From the NCBI GenBank assembly GCA_009823395.1, contig CM020510.1, positions 6,473,773-6,537,772 of the forward strand: a stretch of DNA of 64,000 nt, read 5' to 3'. Source of the stretch: Thamnaconus septentrionalis. Taxonomy: Eukaryota > Chordata > Actinopteri > Tetraodontiformes > Monacanthidae. The notes beneath the pieces are model-generated. The model saw nothing but the letters and a program-made list of their open reading frames with translations. It searched no databases and was not told the origin of the DNA. Both the position numbers and the translations under genes were made by a program. Every line of letters begins with the position of its first letter. Position 1 is the stretch's first letter. Below, one piece after another: positions 1 to 13,300 of this stretch.

Positions 1-650
1 TGTGAATGTTTTTGCCGCATGATTCGTGGTTGTCTTGTTTTTTTGTTTAAGAGATGCGGCTCCCCAGTGCCTTTTCTGATTTTAAATTGAAATCGGGATG
101 TATTTTGTATTTGCCACTGGTGGGTTTGTCTGAAAGCACTGTGAACACTGACAACAATTTGACTTTGCACCAATGACAGAAAAAAAAAAAAAAAAAATCA
201 GGCAACATTGCAAGAACAATGTGAAGATGTGATTGACTAATTCGGTGTTGCACAGAAAAGGTTAGAAACTTCTCAATGTGTTTGTTATCTGCCATGTTGT
301 AATGTGTGTTTTTTTGTTGCTCGCCTAAAAGAGCTTCATCCATCATGTTGAATATGAAGATTTATTTTTTATTGTTTTTATTCTTATCATTCCCCTTAGC
401 TGTGTAACATATGGTGACAGAAATGTGTCAGTCAGTATTATGTAAGTGATTTTTAATTTTGTTAGCAATGCTAAAAGTCATATTCTGAAAATATTTTTAT
501 TTTGTTACTTAGATGTGATTATATAAAAAAAAACATTGGTGTGTGTAAAAGATGTAACTCTACTGTCTTGCACTTGAGAACATTCTGGATGTTGGCATTA
601 TGTAAAACTAAAAAAAGTAATTAAAGGTGTCATGTATTCAGTCATGAATT
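1..650 (+). other. AT-rich block, possible 3' UTR tail of an upstream gene
   Basis: This block has no convincing coding frame. It is AT-rich, with T- and A-runs, and carries an ATTAAA hexamer at 620-625 followed by a GT-rich stretch, the usual layout of a polyadenylation site. A second AATAAA cluster lies at 825-840. It could be the end of a plus-strand gene lying left of the window. In mammals a P2Y receptor gene precedes ARHGEF17, but nothing here identifies the gene. Confidence 0.3.
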
Positions 651-1379
651 CCTTTGTTCTGAAAATCTTTCTGTGTGTTGTTATTATTTTTGGTTTGTTT
701 GCATTTCATAAGACAAAATCCTCCAACATTATGGAGCAAAATATCTTTCAAATATTTCCCCAAGTTCACTTTACAAAATGTTTTGCTCACTTGTAAAGCT
801 CATCAGCTAAACAAAATCTATGCAAATAAATAAAATAAACCCAGTTTGCGGCTCTTCCTTGTCAATGACCTGACACCTAACAGGTCAGGCTGATGGGGGC
901 GCTGCAGTCTATATCTCTTCTTCTCTCTCCTTTCTAAGGAGAAAATTAAAACAAAATAGCCTCATGGGAAACACAGTCATCTTTTTTTGTTCCTGGAGTT
1001 AGTTTAAGTTTGAATCTTAGATTTTTTTCACCCTCTTCCCGCCTTGACTGTCACAGTTCAAAGCACCAACTAACTTCCCACAACCGCCTTTGATGAAAAA
1101 CTGCACTAACCTCCAAAAACTTTCTCTGTGGGCCTTTTTCGCTGTCAACATCACATTTTTTGCATGACACTGTGGAATGTTCCCACCGTGTATTTTAGTG
1201 CAGTGGATCCCAGGAAGTTGCTTTAAAGATGTGTCTTTGCTGTCAGAGACATTTCACCAGAGTCGCAGCAGTTTCTTCTCAGTGGAAATGGCCGTAATTA
1301 CACGTAGTTTGCTCCTCACTATCTGTCCTGTCCCATCAAGAAAACACAGAGAGAGAAAGAGAGAGAGGGAGCTTTTCCT
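651..1379. other. intergenic DNA upstream of arhgef17
   Basis: I see no gene here. There is an AATAAA cluster at 825-840 and otherwise unremarkable AT-rich sequence leading into the more GC-rich promoter area. Confidence 0.5.
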
Positions 1380-1969
1380 CTCAGGCCCCGAGGGGACTGT
1401 GACAGCCCTTATAGCCCCCTAGTCCCGCCCACCCCCTCTTCCCTATCTCAGCCATTTACATACAAAAAACACAGAACATAAGTCACGGAAAAGGCAAATC
1501 ATGCCAAAATAAGACATGGACAGTTTGTTGGGGGTGGATTAACGGCGGAGTGATGCGCAGGACCCTCGCAGGAGCGCCGTGTCGGCCGTGGGAAGAAGTT
1601 TAGAGAGGGAGAGAAAAGTAAATGCAAACTGCTGTGTTTGTGAACAGGTTGAGGGAAAAGTTTTTTCTGGGGGTCAAAATCCTGCAGCTGCGGATGTGCT
1701 TTCGCGAATTCGGCAAACATGTAAGTTTTCTGGTGCCAGCTCTGCACGCACCTACATGCCCATTGGGCCATTTTTTTTTTTTTTTTTTGGTATCTTTGCT
1801 CTTTGCCGACGACCACTGAGGTGTTTCGTTTGTCATTTGTCGGCTGTTTTCTGCGTGGCTCTCCAGGTGGCTGCGGGGTGGACGTGAAGCCGCAAAGGCG
1901 CAGATCTCGGCCGCAATGTAACTAAGACAAAGGACAAAAAAAAAAAAAAAACAACGGCGTGAAACAACA
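1380..1969 (+). promoter_or_regulatory. arhgef17: arhgef17 promoter and 5' leader
   Basis: GC content and CpG density rise from about 1380. A GC box (CCCGCCC) lies at 1424-1430, just after a TATA-like CTTATAGCC at 1408-1416. CpG-rich leader sequence follows to the start codon at 1970. A run of 16 adenines (1936-1951) ends 18 bases before the start codon. A GTAAGT at 1721-1726 could be a leader splice donor. The transcription start is not visible, so the promoter/leader boundary is undefined. Confidence 0.5.
1622..1819 (+). CDS. possible upstream ORF in the arhgef17 leader
   Basis: An ATG at 1622 (A at position -3) opens a 65-codon frame ending before the main start codon. If the transcript begins upstream of it, ribosomes scanning to 1970 would meet this ORF first and main-frame translation could be lowered. 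I do not recognise the peptide, and its hydrophobic middle comes from a T-run, so a conserved protein is unlikely. Confidence 0.15.
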   Translation: MQTAVFVNRLREKFFLGVKILQLRMCFREFGKHVSFLVPALHAPTCPLGHFFFFFLVSLLFADDH

Positions 1970-2046
1970 ATGGCTCACAGTGAGAGGAAGAATGCGGCCG
2001 TGTTCCGCAGCGTCTCCTTCAAGAAGTTGGGCTCTTGGAGCCGCGA

Positions 2047-2077
<31 letters not shown>

Positions 2078-2336
2078 CAAGCAGCAGCAGCAGCAGCAAC
2101 AACACAAATCAGAGGATCCGCAGGCAGCAGCGGCCGGCGTCGCCCTTCCCACGGAGCGTCATGTCAGCGCGTCGAGAAAAGTTTCCAAGATCTCCTCCAC
2201 CGCAGCCGGCCTCCCGACCGCAGAGCCGAAGAGAGCCTCCTCCACGCCTCTCTCCTCCATTTCTCCATCCATCCGCCAGCTCACCGAGAGGTTCGCCAGC
2301 GGCACCGGGACGCGCGTAGCTGCACCGGCGGGAGAC

Positions 2337-2372
<36 letters not shown>

Positions 2373-5300
2373 GTGACCCGGGCCAGCAGCACTTTCCCCC
2401 GGCCCAGGTGCCCCAGGCGAGGGGGGTCTCCCGCTCGCAAGTCCCTCCACGAGGACAGCGGAGCTTTGCGGGACTGCAACCCGAACAACAAAGTGCAAAA
2501 GTTTCACTCGGGCACGGACTCGGTGTCGGGCTCGGACTCGGAGTGGAGGCGCCACAGCCGCCACAAACGCATTTCTCGATGTTTATCGACCGACAGCGGC
2601 AGCGACTCGGGTAAGAAGAGAGATTATTCACACAGCAGTGATACTAGAAGGACCGAAGAGGAAGACGAAGAGGAAGAAGAAGAGGAGGAGGAGGAGGATG
2701 TCGCCGCCACCAGCAGCAGACGGGTTCCTTCGCCCTGCAAGTCTCACAGGAGTTTCCACTCACTCACACACCACTGCGACTTTATTCCCCTGCACTCTGA
2801 CAAGTGGCCCAGCGTCACCAAAATCAGACAGATCTTCGACGAGAGACAGAGGAGCGGAGCGTCCGCGCAGCAGGCAGACTCCTGTGAGAGTTTGAAGTCA
2901 CCTGAGCCCAGGCGCAGTGAAAGTGCCTCCTCCTTACCTCGCAGCTCACCCCATGAAGGCTGCAGCCTCTCGCTGCAGGGCAAGAAGAGCATAGCAGACA
3001 GAGCACAGGACAGAGAAGACAGCGCTCTCGGAGAGAATTTTTGTTATGGAATGGACTTGAATCCCAAAGCTGTCTGCCAGGGTTACTCAGAGGACCGGGA
3101 GGCAGCGATAGCGAAGAGCCAGAGTGCGCACAGAAACAACTTTTCTGGTGGAACGTCTCTGCTGGCCGGTAGCAGTCGCAGTTGCGCTGGGGTTAGTCAC
3201 TACCAGAGGATTAACACATCTCCAATCAGATCTCAGAGTCCCAGCTCTGGGGCACAGGCTCCCCCGAGGACCCTCAGGACAATCGGGTTGACATCTGACC
3301 CCTGCTCTGACCTTCGACCCCCTGCTACTTCATCTCTGAGTCGACCGGAGAGCCCAGACACCACCTCCTGCCTCTCCTCCCCTCGACGGCCGACAGTGAG
3401 GGAGAGAAGGGATAGACAGGGGGTCGGGCTGCCCAGGGATAGTTTACATTCCTCACATAGCTCCTCTAGAGCGCCAGCCCCCACCTCCTCCTCTCCCTCC
3501 TCTGCTTCCACTCCAGATAAAGCCATTACCTCCTGCTCCTCCGCCATAGCTCCCTCCGCTGAACCAACAGCCCCAGCCAGAGTTGCTTCACCCCACAGTG
3601 CCCGCTGGAGGTTAAGCTCCGGGGACGAAGAGGAGTGCGGCAGGAAAAGAAAGGAAAGTAGTGGAGGTAGTTTAAGTGTTTCCTCCGGCCCTGCCTCCTC
3701 TATCCCTAGCATATTCATAGAGAGGAGTGCCAAAGAGCGAGCAGGCAGCTACTTATCCTCCTGTAAGAATGGGTGGTGGGGCACTAAGGGCATTGGCAGG
3801 TCTTCAGGCAGTGAGGACGATAGCCCCAGTTCTTTAGGCCCACACGGTCGAGAGGCTGTGCGCCGCCGGTCGTTGAGAAAGAAGAAGAAAGCCAGCGGAG
3901 CGTCTCTTACGGCAGGCCGTGATGATTACAATGATGATCATCGTGGCGAATCAGATGACAGCGACAGTGACAGCCTGACTATGGAGCACATAGAGAGGCA
4001 ACACCAGCAGAGCGCAGGAGGAGAATTTGCAGGGACGAGACCTCGGAGTCACTCAGTGAGGGAACCCGGTAGTCACACTCACAGGGCCAGAGTGCAGCAA
4101 TGGGAGCGCATCTTCTCACCAGCGACATCCTCAACACTTCCGGGTCTGTCACGGGTATCAAAGGTCAACATCCCCTCGTTCCTCTCCAGCCCTGTTGGTT
4201 CGCGTTGCAGCAGCCGATACTCCAGCACGGAGACGCTGAAGGATGAGGACCAGGCTGGTGGCGCCAAGCGTTCAGCAAACAGCAGATTGACATCGTCCTC
4301 CGTGCTTAGTAAAACATACCATGGGAACTTCACCATGTACCGTTCTCCAAGTTTTGGCCACGGGGACAACTTCTCACGCACACCTGTGCGGGTGAGACCC
4401 AAGATTGACAAGAAGACTGTCGCCCCAATGCCTCACGCGCTTGCCAGAGAAGCTAGTGTGTCTGCAGGTGTCCGGGCAAGTGAGTCCATGGCAGGCAGAG
4501 CTGGAGGGGTTGCTGACGTCGACAACAATCGAATATCCTTGTCCAACCCTGACATCACCTCAGAAACAATGTCACTTCTGAGCTTTTTGAAATCTGACTT
4601 ATCTGAACTCAAGGTGCGGAAAACAAGTGGAGACAAATCAGGGGTGGTGGAAGGCTCTGCGGTGTACAAGATGGGGTCACGTACCCATGGTGGAACTCTT
4701 TCATCTTCTGGCCGTCGACCGTCGCTGAAGGACTTGACTGCCACCCTGAGGCGCACAAAGTCTTTCACTCATTCGGACAAACCCTCACAAACTGTTAGAT
4801 GCTACTTGACTGGTGGCTCTACAAAGAGAAGTGCCTCCGAGCAGCAGCTGGATCTAGAGGACACAAAGGATGGAGGGACGGTGACTGTGGCAGACAGAGA
4901 AGTAGAAAGTGATGGGGGGGATTTTAGGGTTGGGAGAACGCGGCGATTCAGGGATTATAGGTTTGATGATGACGACAATGATGACCAGGTGATATCTCCA
5001 TTCCACGAGAGGTATGTGCAGGAGGCCAGGCAGGTTATCCGAGACATCTGCCAGATGAGCAGCAGAGAAGACGACGACGCAGATTTGAGCAGAACCGATG
5101 ACAACTCGCAGGATGAATGTTACCTTGTCGCAAAAGCAAAAGCCTTGGAGGGGGAGAAGGCAGGACTGAGCGCTGGGGATGAGGCGAGGACAGATCAAGA
5201 GGCTGAGTTTAAGAGCACAAAAGACAGGGATAAACATGAGAGGGAGAGAGAGAACAGAGAGAGGGAGAGGAGCAAGAGGGATGGACAAAGTATGCAGCTG

Positions 5301-7250
5301 GAAAAGCTAAACAGCAGGGGCACAGACTTCGGGGAGAAGGTAAAGAGACAGAGCAGAGAGCCGGAGAGAGCGCTACTTCAGGGTGACTCGGAGGAAAACA
5401 TGTTCTACGACCGTTCCGTGGATGAGCTTTCAGGCCACGAGTCCAGCTTAACGGATGAAGGAATCGTGACCGAGCCAGAGATGGGCCCCAACGATGCCTC
5501 TGAGAAGTCATTCCTTGGGTCAGCAGGGGTGAATTTAGGGTCAAAGATCGCCAGAGATGTTCATGGACAGCCTGTAACCGCATGGAAGCAATCAGCCCTC
5601 CACCACATTAAGAAGGAGAGTGAAAATAGGACAGAGGACACTGTGAATGGTCCAAATTGTCTGAATGAAGTCGGCGGCGCACTTCCTGCTTTGCTGGATC
5701 CGCTGGATACGTATGTGGCCAACAGGGACGCCGTCATCATGGAGCTGAGCAGCTCAGGCGACATCAGCGATGTCAACACTCACAGCGATGATGTCAACAC
5801 CAACAGCGCCCCACCTCAGAGGTCAGCGGGCACTGCAGGGGGAGGCGGTGGGGTCGAGGCCCCTGTGACTCCAAGCGCTAACCGGAGAAGGCGTAAATTC
5901 GCCCCTCATGGCAACAGTGGCGGCACAGGTGGGGATTCTCTGAATGGCAATAATTCAGAGTCAACAATGGAAGCGGCAGGAAACGGAGAGTCAACAGTCT
6001 ACCGCTCCCTGAGTGACCCAATGCCTCAGCGCTGCTGCACGGCAGCCGATGAGGGGAACAGCAATTTTTCCTCTGTGGACAGCAACCTGCTGGGATCTTT
6101 ATCCGTCAAAGGAGGTGGGTGCCCTCCAGAGGCCCCTTTGCCGGAGTACAAGGGCAGCATGGCAAGTGACCTGTCAGTATACAGTGACAGCAGCCTTCGT
6201 GATGATGCTCCTCAAGACTACAGCGGGATGATACAGAGCATCATAGCAGAGCCGGGCGCGATGGACAGACTGATGGCGGAAGACCACGGAAGTGGCAAGA
6301 CTCCCAAGAAGAAGTCTTTCAGTGATCCCAGTCGCCGCAGCGATACCCCTCTGCTTCTGCAGAGTGACCCTCAGTTCAAAGGTCAAACAAGCAGCAACAG
6401 CACTCAGCCAATTTGTGAACTGGATCTGTCTGGCCAGATCCCGCCCTCCAGCAGCGAGCCAATCCTGAGTGAACAGAGAGACGAAGTGTGGGCGCCTGAT
6501 GGCGAGCCTGCTCACCCACTGTTGCTGCCAAAGCAGCACCTCCACCCAGACAGCGCCAAACTTGGCCGAAAGGGCCGTTCCAAATCGGAATGCACCCCCC
6601 ACAGTGATGACCTCGACGATGACACGGCTGAGCAAGGTGGAGACGAGAGGGAAAGATTGAACTTTGAGAGCAAACTTGCAGGGGTCCTCTCCCCTCGCAT
6701 GGTCCGCCGGCCCGGCAGGAAGCGTCCCAACAGACTGGCCCAGTTTTTCTCTCATGAGGACCCGTTAGAGTCCCCTGAACCAGGTTCAGAGGCACAAGAG
6801 GGTCAAGGCTCCCGAAACAACCTCACGCCTTCTCTGCCACTTCCGCCACTGCAGTCGGCCCTCAGGTCCAGACCCAAGCACATCCGCCATGCCAGTGAGC
6901 CCACAAGTTTCATCCCCATCTCACCGCCCCCACTGCTGCAGCCGGTAAAGGAAGCCGACTGTCTTTCGACCCAGTCCGCAACCCAGCAGCCGACCTTAGG
7001 GAAGCCTCCAGGGGAAGAGGCGCCGTCTTTAGAGGATGTCACCCAGAAATATATTCTGGACCTGAACACTGAGAGGGATGCTGAGGGCCCAGATACCCTG
7101 GCCGCAGCCAGGGACGGCGCTCCAGTGTCCGGCGTTCCGGAGAGGACCAGTGACACCAGTACAAGTGGAATTACAGAAGTCGGTCCACAGAAGAAGTGCG
7201 CTGAGGAAACTGCTGCAACGGCTCCCACACAGAAGACCAAACCACGAGTG
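1970..7250 (+). CDS. arhgef17: arhgef17 exon 1: start codon and long disordered N-terminal region
   Basis: The start is ATG 1970 (AACAACAATGG, a good Kozak context). It yields MAHSERKNAAVFRSVSFKKL, matching the RSVSFK motif near the human N-terminus. A longer open frame over this exon can only be opened by GTG 1959, or by ATG 1992 in the wrong frame, and both lose RSVSFK. The N-terminal frame and the rest of the exon differ by one base, with the break in the CAG/CAA run 2048-2102. Conserved blocks downstream include KWPSVTKIRQIFD (~2800), RYSSTETLKDED (~4215), SLSNPDITSETMSLLSFL (~4535), RRPSLKDLTATLRR (~4710), ESSLTDEGI (~5440), YRSLSDPMP (~6000), KKKSFSDPSRR (~6308) and APSLEDVTQKYILDL (~7020). 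Low-complexity runs include poly-Q, poly-A (2339-2372) and poly-E (~2660-2700). The exon ends in phase 0 (GTG|GTGAGT) and joins exon 2. Confidence 0.93.
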
Positions 7251-8215
7251 GTGAGTCCAAATTCTTTTTTGTTCTTTTTTTTTTAATTCTAATTTGTAGG
7301 TCTGTCCAGTGGTGATGATCATAAAGCTGCATATTTAGTTCTGCAATGTACACTACATGCTGCGTTTGGAACTATATTCTTTTGCATGCAACAGAGGAAG
7401 ATGGCTGGCTGACTTTTAAAAACAACTAAAGGGGAACCCATAAAATATTTTACAGTTGCCTGTTCGCCTTCGGGTTCCACAGTTAAACCCAAAGATGGAT
7501 GATTGCGTGTACCTTTGTCTGAGCCATGACTCATGCGGTTCATTTCAGAGCACTCGGCAGCGGTGCAGCAATACAGAAGCCATTAGTGGCTGGGCAGTGT
7601 TAAACAAACACAGGAGGATGTTATTAGTTTGATTAAACAAATTGTAGACAATGAGCACGATGCGGCAAACCGAGGGCTGCCGAGTGTCTGTCTGTGTACA
7701 CGACACGCGTTTGTTTAACTTAATGTTGACTGTCGTCGAGGCCAGCATGGTGAACTCAGCGAGAGAGGGATGTAATAAACAGCAAGGAAAGGCAAGGTGA
7801 GATCAGCAAGAGCTTAAATCGGGAGTGACTCAACATTGGCAAAGAGGGATGAAGAAACTAAAAAATAGCCCCAGACAGAAGACTTGCAATTATTCCGGCT
7901 CTTTAATTCGGTCATGCATGGTTTTTGTGCGGCGCTTTGCTTGTTTGCCGCTGGAAGTGTTTTACTCATTGCTGCACGCCAACTCGAAATCCACTCTCTC
8001 TCTCTTTCACTACGAAACCTGCTTTGACTTTGTCGTCACCATTGTCATTGTTATTATTTCCGTGCCTATTGTCCACTGGCTGCTGCAGCGGCATTTGAAG
8101 CAGCTGGCCAATGACCTCCTTCCCCTCCCCTCTCAACCCAGAGCAGGAAATGGTTTCAGAGAAATAGGAAGTTGTTGCAGTTGCTAAAGTGTTTGATGAT
8201 GTCGAGCCACGCAGG

Positions 8216-8263
<48 letters not shown>

Positions 8264-10323
8264 CCATTCTGCTAACTGAACTGTTTGTTTTGGACCTATT
8301 GCCCATCATTCTTTTCCATGTATTTTTGTGTAATTGCGATTGCCAGTGTTTTGGAATTTACCAGTGGCTCATTTTTAAGTGTCTTGCCAACACGTGGCAA
8401 CACAAAGGTTTTAATCTTTGTGTTGGAGGCATCTGCAACCAGGACAATGTGACGATAGTCACACGAACAATGAGCATAAAAGTTCTGAGGAACTAAAGAC
8501 AGGAGTATAAATCTTGTCTTCCGGAATTTTCTCCCTCCGCCAGTACTTCCACCCCATCCCTCTGTTTTTTTTGTCGTACCTCCCCAGCATTCCTCCTCGG
8601 TGTTATTTCTTTTATTCCCCCCTCTCTTTCTCTCTCTCTCTTGCTGGCTTTCTGGCTCTCTCTCTGTCTGTGGAACATTGCAGCGAAGTGAGGTCATAAC
8701 GTTTGTCTCGGTGTGAGGCTGGCTGTTGAGCCAAATGTCAGGTAAGAAAAGGGAAAGAGACGCAGAGACTGGCAAAAAATAGAACTGTGGGTTGGGACTG
8801 AACCCTCAAACGGCCCAAAAGATGGGCGGACAGGATTAAAATAGAAGTGGAGTGAGGAGGTTTTTTGTGGAGGGGGAGAATGTAGCTGTGAGTGTGTTGT
8901 GATTTAGCACAGTGTTCATAGCCGTCCAGTTTAAGTTCAACGTCCACTCGTTTTTGTTTCCTTTCTAATGCCAACAGTCTTTTTTTTAAATAAATATTTT
9001 TTTCCTTAAATGTTCCACTCAGTGTAAAACAAATCATTTGTCACACAAAGATAAGCTCCGCCCTCCAGTGTGTGTATGCAATCGTCGTGTTCAAATATAG
9101 TTTGGCCATTCAGTAAAAACAGTAATGAATCATGATGCGTCATTCCCCCGTGCAGTGTGAGTAGTTTTCACTGTAGCAGGCAGCAGGAATGTAGCCCATC
9201 AATTCTTCCAAAGTTGTGTAACCATCGCATCCTTCCCCCAAACAGATGAAGACTTCCGGTTGTGTTGGCATCCTCAAGTATGAAGTATGTCTATTTGATG
9301 CTGGCGTTACGAACAGAAATTAACTGTAGTCATGTATGTCATGTCTGTAATTGTCAAATTAAAAAAAACCTCAAAAATCAGAAAGCAAACAAGACCAAGT
9401 TTATGTCTTTTATGGTTCATCTTCATCAGTCAAATTCAAGTCAGAATTCTTGGAACTTGTTGCATGGTCAATCACTCCGATAAGCATTTGATCAAACAGG
9501 TTGCGGTATGAAGTTCGTAGGAGATGGTACAAGAACTGAGCAAACGTTCTGCACCCTGCTCTGTGAGGACTGCACCTTAAAGCAGAGTGTTTACAGCCTC
9601 AGATTTATAGGTGACTTAATTTTATTGGGCCACCCACTCGGAATCTAATACTCTCCCCTCCGACCAGGCTTTGTCTCAGGTTTCTCCTCGGTTTGTCGAG
9701 GATGAACTGTAAAGTAAAGAGTGAAGGATTCTAAAGTGGTGAGATCAGTTTCTTTTGGCTCACGAGTTGCTTGAAAGGTTCCATAGAATTCCCATTTTAC
9801 CGATCCGGAACGTTTGGTCCTTCGTTTACAGCTTCCTGATAAAACTGTTGCTCCGTTGGACCTTCCACATTTGGAAATGTTTTGGAGGGCAAGACCTGAA
9901 AAGGGGGGTTTGGGATGAACAGTGCCCTTAGTGACATCACAAAGCGCTCACTTTCTGTCAATTGGTATTCATAGTGAGTTCATGACAGGCTGGAGATGTT
10001 GCTGAAAGGGATTCTTCAGAGTATGGGACCTTTGTAATCTTTGTCATACTATTGTAATATTTACTAAAAGTGAGTTTTTTTTTGTAGCAGACATGCTTCA
10101 TTTTCTCATTTTACAAGGGCAAAGCATTGCAGTTGTTTTAAAATAGGATAAACTGATAAGCTAATAAATACATCAATTGGTTTCCATTGAAGCAAGAGGC
10201 GCAAACCTTGAACTTCCTGATTCTCTTTGTTTTTTTTTCTCTTCACTCTTTGTAGATATTTTGAGATCAATGGACAGGAAGCAGCTTATCCCTTTGAGAT
10301 AAAGGACACGACGTCCGCGTGGA

Positions 10324-10380
<57 letters not shown>

Positions 10381-13300
10381 GGTGCCCGGTTCTCTGCTCT
10401 TTTATCAGTCAGAGGCCAACTGGGATGTGCAGAGGGTGGGATGCAGAGGTGGCTGGAGATGAAGGATGATGTTGGGACCTGCTGAAGGTCCCTGCATAGA
10501 TGAGACAGGACGATGAAAAGGAAGAGGTGAGATGAATCAGAGGAGCCAAAGGTCACGCAGCGGAGCTCTGAGTACGGTGACTGTGGTGGAAGCTCAGCTC
10601 TTCATGCCTCCATCAAAGGCCTTGGATGGGTGGATGACTTTTTTTGAAATGTAGCATGCTTGTTTTTTTTGTTTTTTTCTTTCTTTGCATCCTCGTAGCT
10701 CTTAGATTGAACAGATTGAGTGCACCAAGCGTTAGGGCCCAAAGAGACTAAAAAGGAAACTGCAACCGCCCCTGCTGGTGTTTGCTATGGTTTCTGTTCC
10801 TATGCAGTGAGGGTCTCAAGAGAGCAGGAGAACTTTGGAGAGAAAACATCCCCCCTCCAGCTCCAGCTCCAGCCTCAGCCCCAGCCTCAGCGCCAGCAAT
10901 CCCAGCCCTCCACTCAACTAGAAAAAAAAATGTTTTGGCTCCCTCTGCCTCGCTCCGCCGTGTTGCTCTTGGTCCAGGCACAACAAAAATGTTTTGTGTT
11001 CCTGTGTGTTAGTGCGTGTTGGAGAGGAAGGTTTAAGGCGCTAGCGACGGCGGAGCCCTTTTCGGTAGCCAATGAGCCGACTGTTGCGTGTACAGTGTAC
11101 TGAGTGAAGTGCAGCGCCGTCATTTGCTATTGAGGGAACCGTAGAACTTTCCTCTTCATCAGACTCCTTGCAGGATTTCTCTGCAGCTGAGGTTCAAATT
11201 GGCATGAATCGTTTTCCAGGGCCATAACAATTCATGTTAATTCATTGAAGCATGGGCCTCGGCCATGCCGTATTCTGAGTGACCAGATAGTTTTATTGGG
11301 AATTTGCTTTGTAGGAGGCAGCCCTCTGTTACAAGTAGCGAAGGTCATTTAAAAGTAGTTTTACAACTTTTATGGTTTGTTTGTTATCTGCCGAGCTGTT
11401 AAGATGCATAAAAGATCTTTATGCGACACGATTGCTTTCCTCTCTGCTGCTTCATTTCTATTTCATTCACCCGGAGTATTTGCAGAAGTATACAGCAGCA
11501 CCACTCTCATGTCTGAGCTGTAAATATTTACCCCGGAGCCAGCCGCTGGCCACTTTAGCTACTCGACAACAGAGTCTGTGCCACACGTTTTTAGCCTTCC
11601 ACGGCAGTTTGATCACTCCACTCTGAAATCTAGATCATCCAATTTTTATCCCAAACAGTCAGTCCTGAAAATCTTGGTGGATTTTGTAACGATTCAGCTA
11701 CGTTCACATACGAAAAGGTGGTTGTGTGAGTGCTTTGAAATCAAAAGAAGACCAGGGAGATGAAGCTAGTCTGTTTCAAACAGTTGCTTTAAATTAAGGT
11801 GGCCGTTTTCTCATATTTTCATATAAGTGAAGAACAACAAACAACACTGTGGAAAACATTGTTTTGCTTTACTCCAGACTGGTCTTCAGCTAGCCACAGC
11901 CAGGGAGGTGGCACAATGCTAATGTAGCGTGGCAGCGGCCTGAGCTGGAAGATGGATGGTGGTTGGCCCCACCTAAGTTTTGTGTGGACCGTGGAAATGC
12001 TTTTAATGGGCTTCATATATGCACTTGTGAAATCCAAAAGAGTGTTTAGGACACCATTCAGGTCAACAGATTTTACCTGTTATCGAACAATTGCTAATCT
12101 AATTCGCTCTCGTTGGCTCTACGACGCAGTGTAAAGTTGCACCATGCTGTTTAATTTCACCTAATTTGAAGTTTGCAAAAACTTTTGTGCCGTCAACAAC
12201 AATACATGTGAAATCTTGTGTCATTCGCCTTCATCACCATCTGGTTCTCACAGTGGTGAGTCCGGTGGGGGGCTGGTGGTGGTGGTGGTGGGGGTCTCTG
12301 GGAAAACAGCCGTGCATGTCTTTCCTGCCCCTGGTCAACGACTTCTCCAATACGCTTTGAAAAATCTTTAACTTTGCCTTTTAAGGATGCAGCGTTTTCC
12401 TTTTTTCCTTTTTTTTCTTTGAAAGCGACTGCAGCGGACCAGGAGAAGCCGGCGACAGTTTGAACCTGTCAGCCTCGGCCGCTGGCCTTTTCTTCTTTTT
12501 ATCTTCTCTGCTGGCTCTCTCCTCTCCGACTGTTGCTGACTCTCTGGCTCCGTGGATCCACCCAGTGTAATTACAGAGCAGCAGGCTTATGTAAGGAAAG
12601 CCTCCTCTGAAGCAGCACTTTCTAGCAGAGCTGCTATTTCAGCTTTTTTTGTGCGCAGCAGACAACAGAGTTTCTTTCTCTTTCTAGCATTGTACGAGGA
12701 GCTAAAGTGCGTTTGTTTCTGTGTCTGCGAGTGGGCTAAATAATGATTGTTAACATTTGAATGCGCTCGCCAGTCGGTGCACTTCGGTGCGGTTGATCGT
12801 CTGCTCGGGTTTTTGTGTCGGTCTTGTCCCTCCCTGTAGTTTTCTGTCTGACTCCAGCATCTGGAGTGCACGTGGCGAGGATGTGCTGTCATATATAGAC
12901 GCTGCTAATTGATGTCCCGTGGGTTCAACAGCCACTCTAATAAATAAGTCGCAAAATACTGGGAGCGGTTCAAAGAGGTCTTCCAACGACAACAACAGCC
13001 GCACGCACTTTAGCTTCCGTCGGCCTCGTTGGCGCCGGGGAGCCTGATGGCCACTTGATCTTATAAATTGGTGTGAATTGCCTTGTCATTCTGCATAGGG
13101 TTGACACAGTGAGTGATTGAGTGGTGACGCTTTGAAAAATTCCCCCAAAAATATTTATTTGAAAAATAGAAGAAAGTGTCCCTGGAAAAAGACTTTCCAG
13201 TGCTGTCACATCCAATGTTAGCCAATCGGATTTCTGTGCTGGAGCCAGATTGTAAAAACGTAATGCTTCCTATGGGTTGACAGGTTAACGCCTGGCTTGC

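Noticed and set aside
1959..2050. 1775-codon frame starting at GTG 1959
   Set aside because: GTG is not a normal eukaryotic start and the first ~30 residues lose the conserved RSVSFK motif. The main body of this frame is real exon 1, but its start is ATG 1970 in another frame.
2109..7353. Numerous minus-strand ORFs opposite exon 1
   Set aside because: Shadows of a long GC-rich coding exon; none has recognisable protein features.
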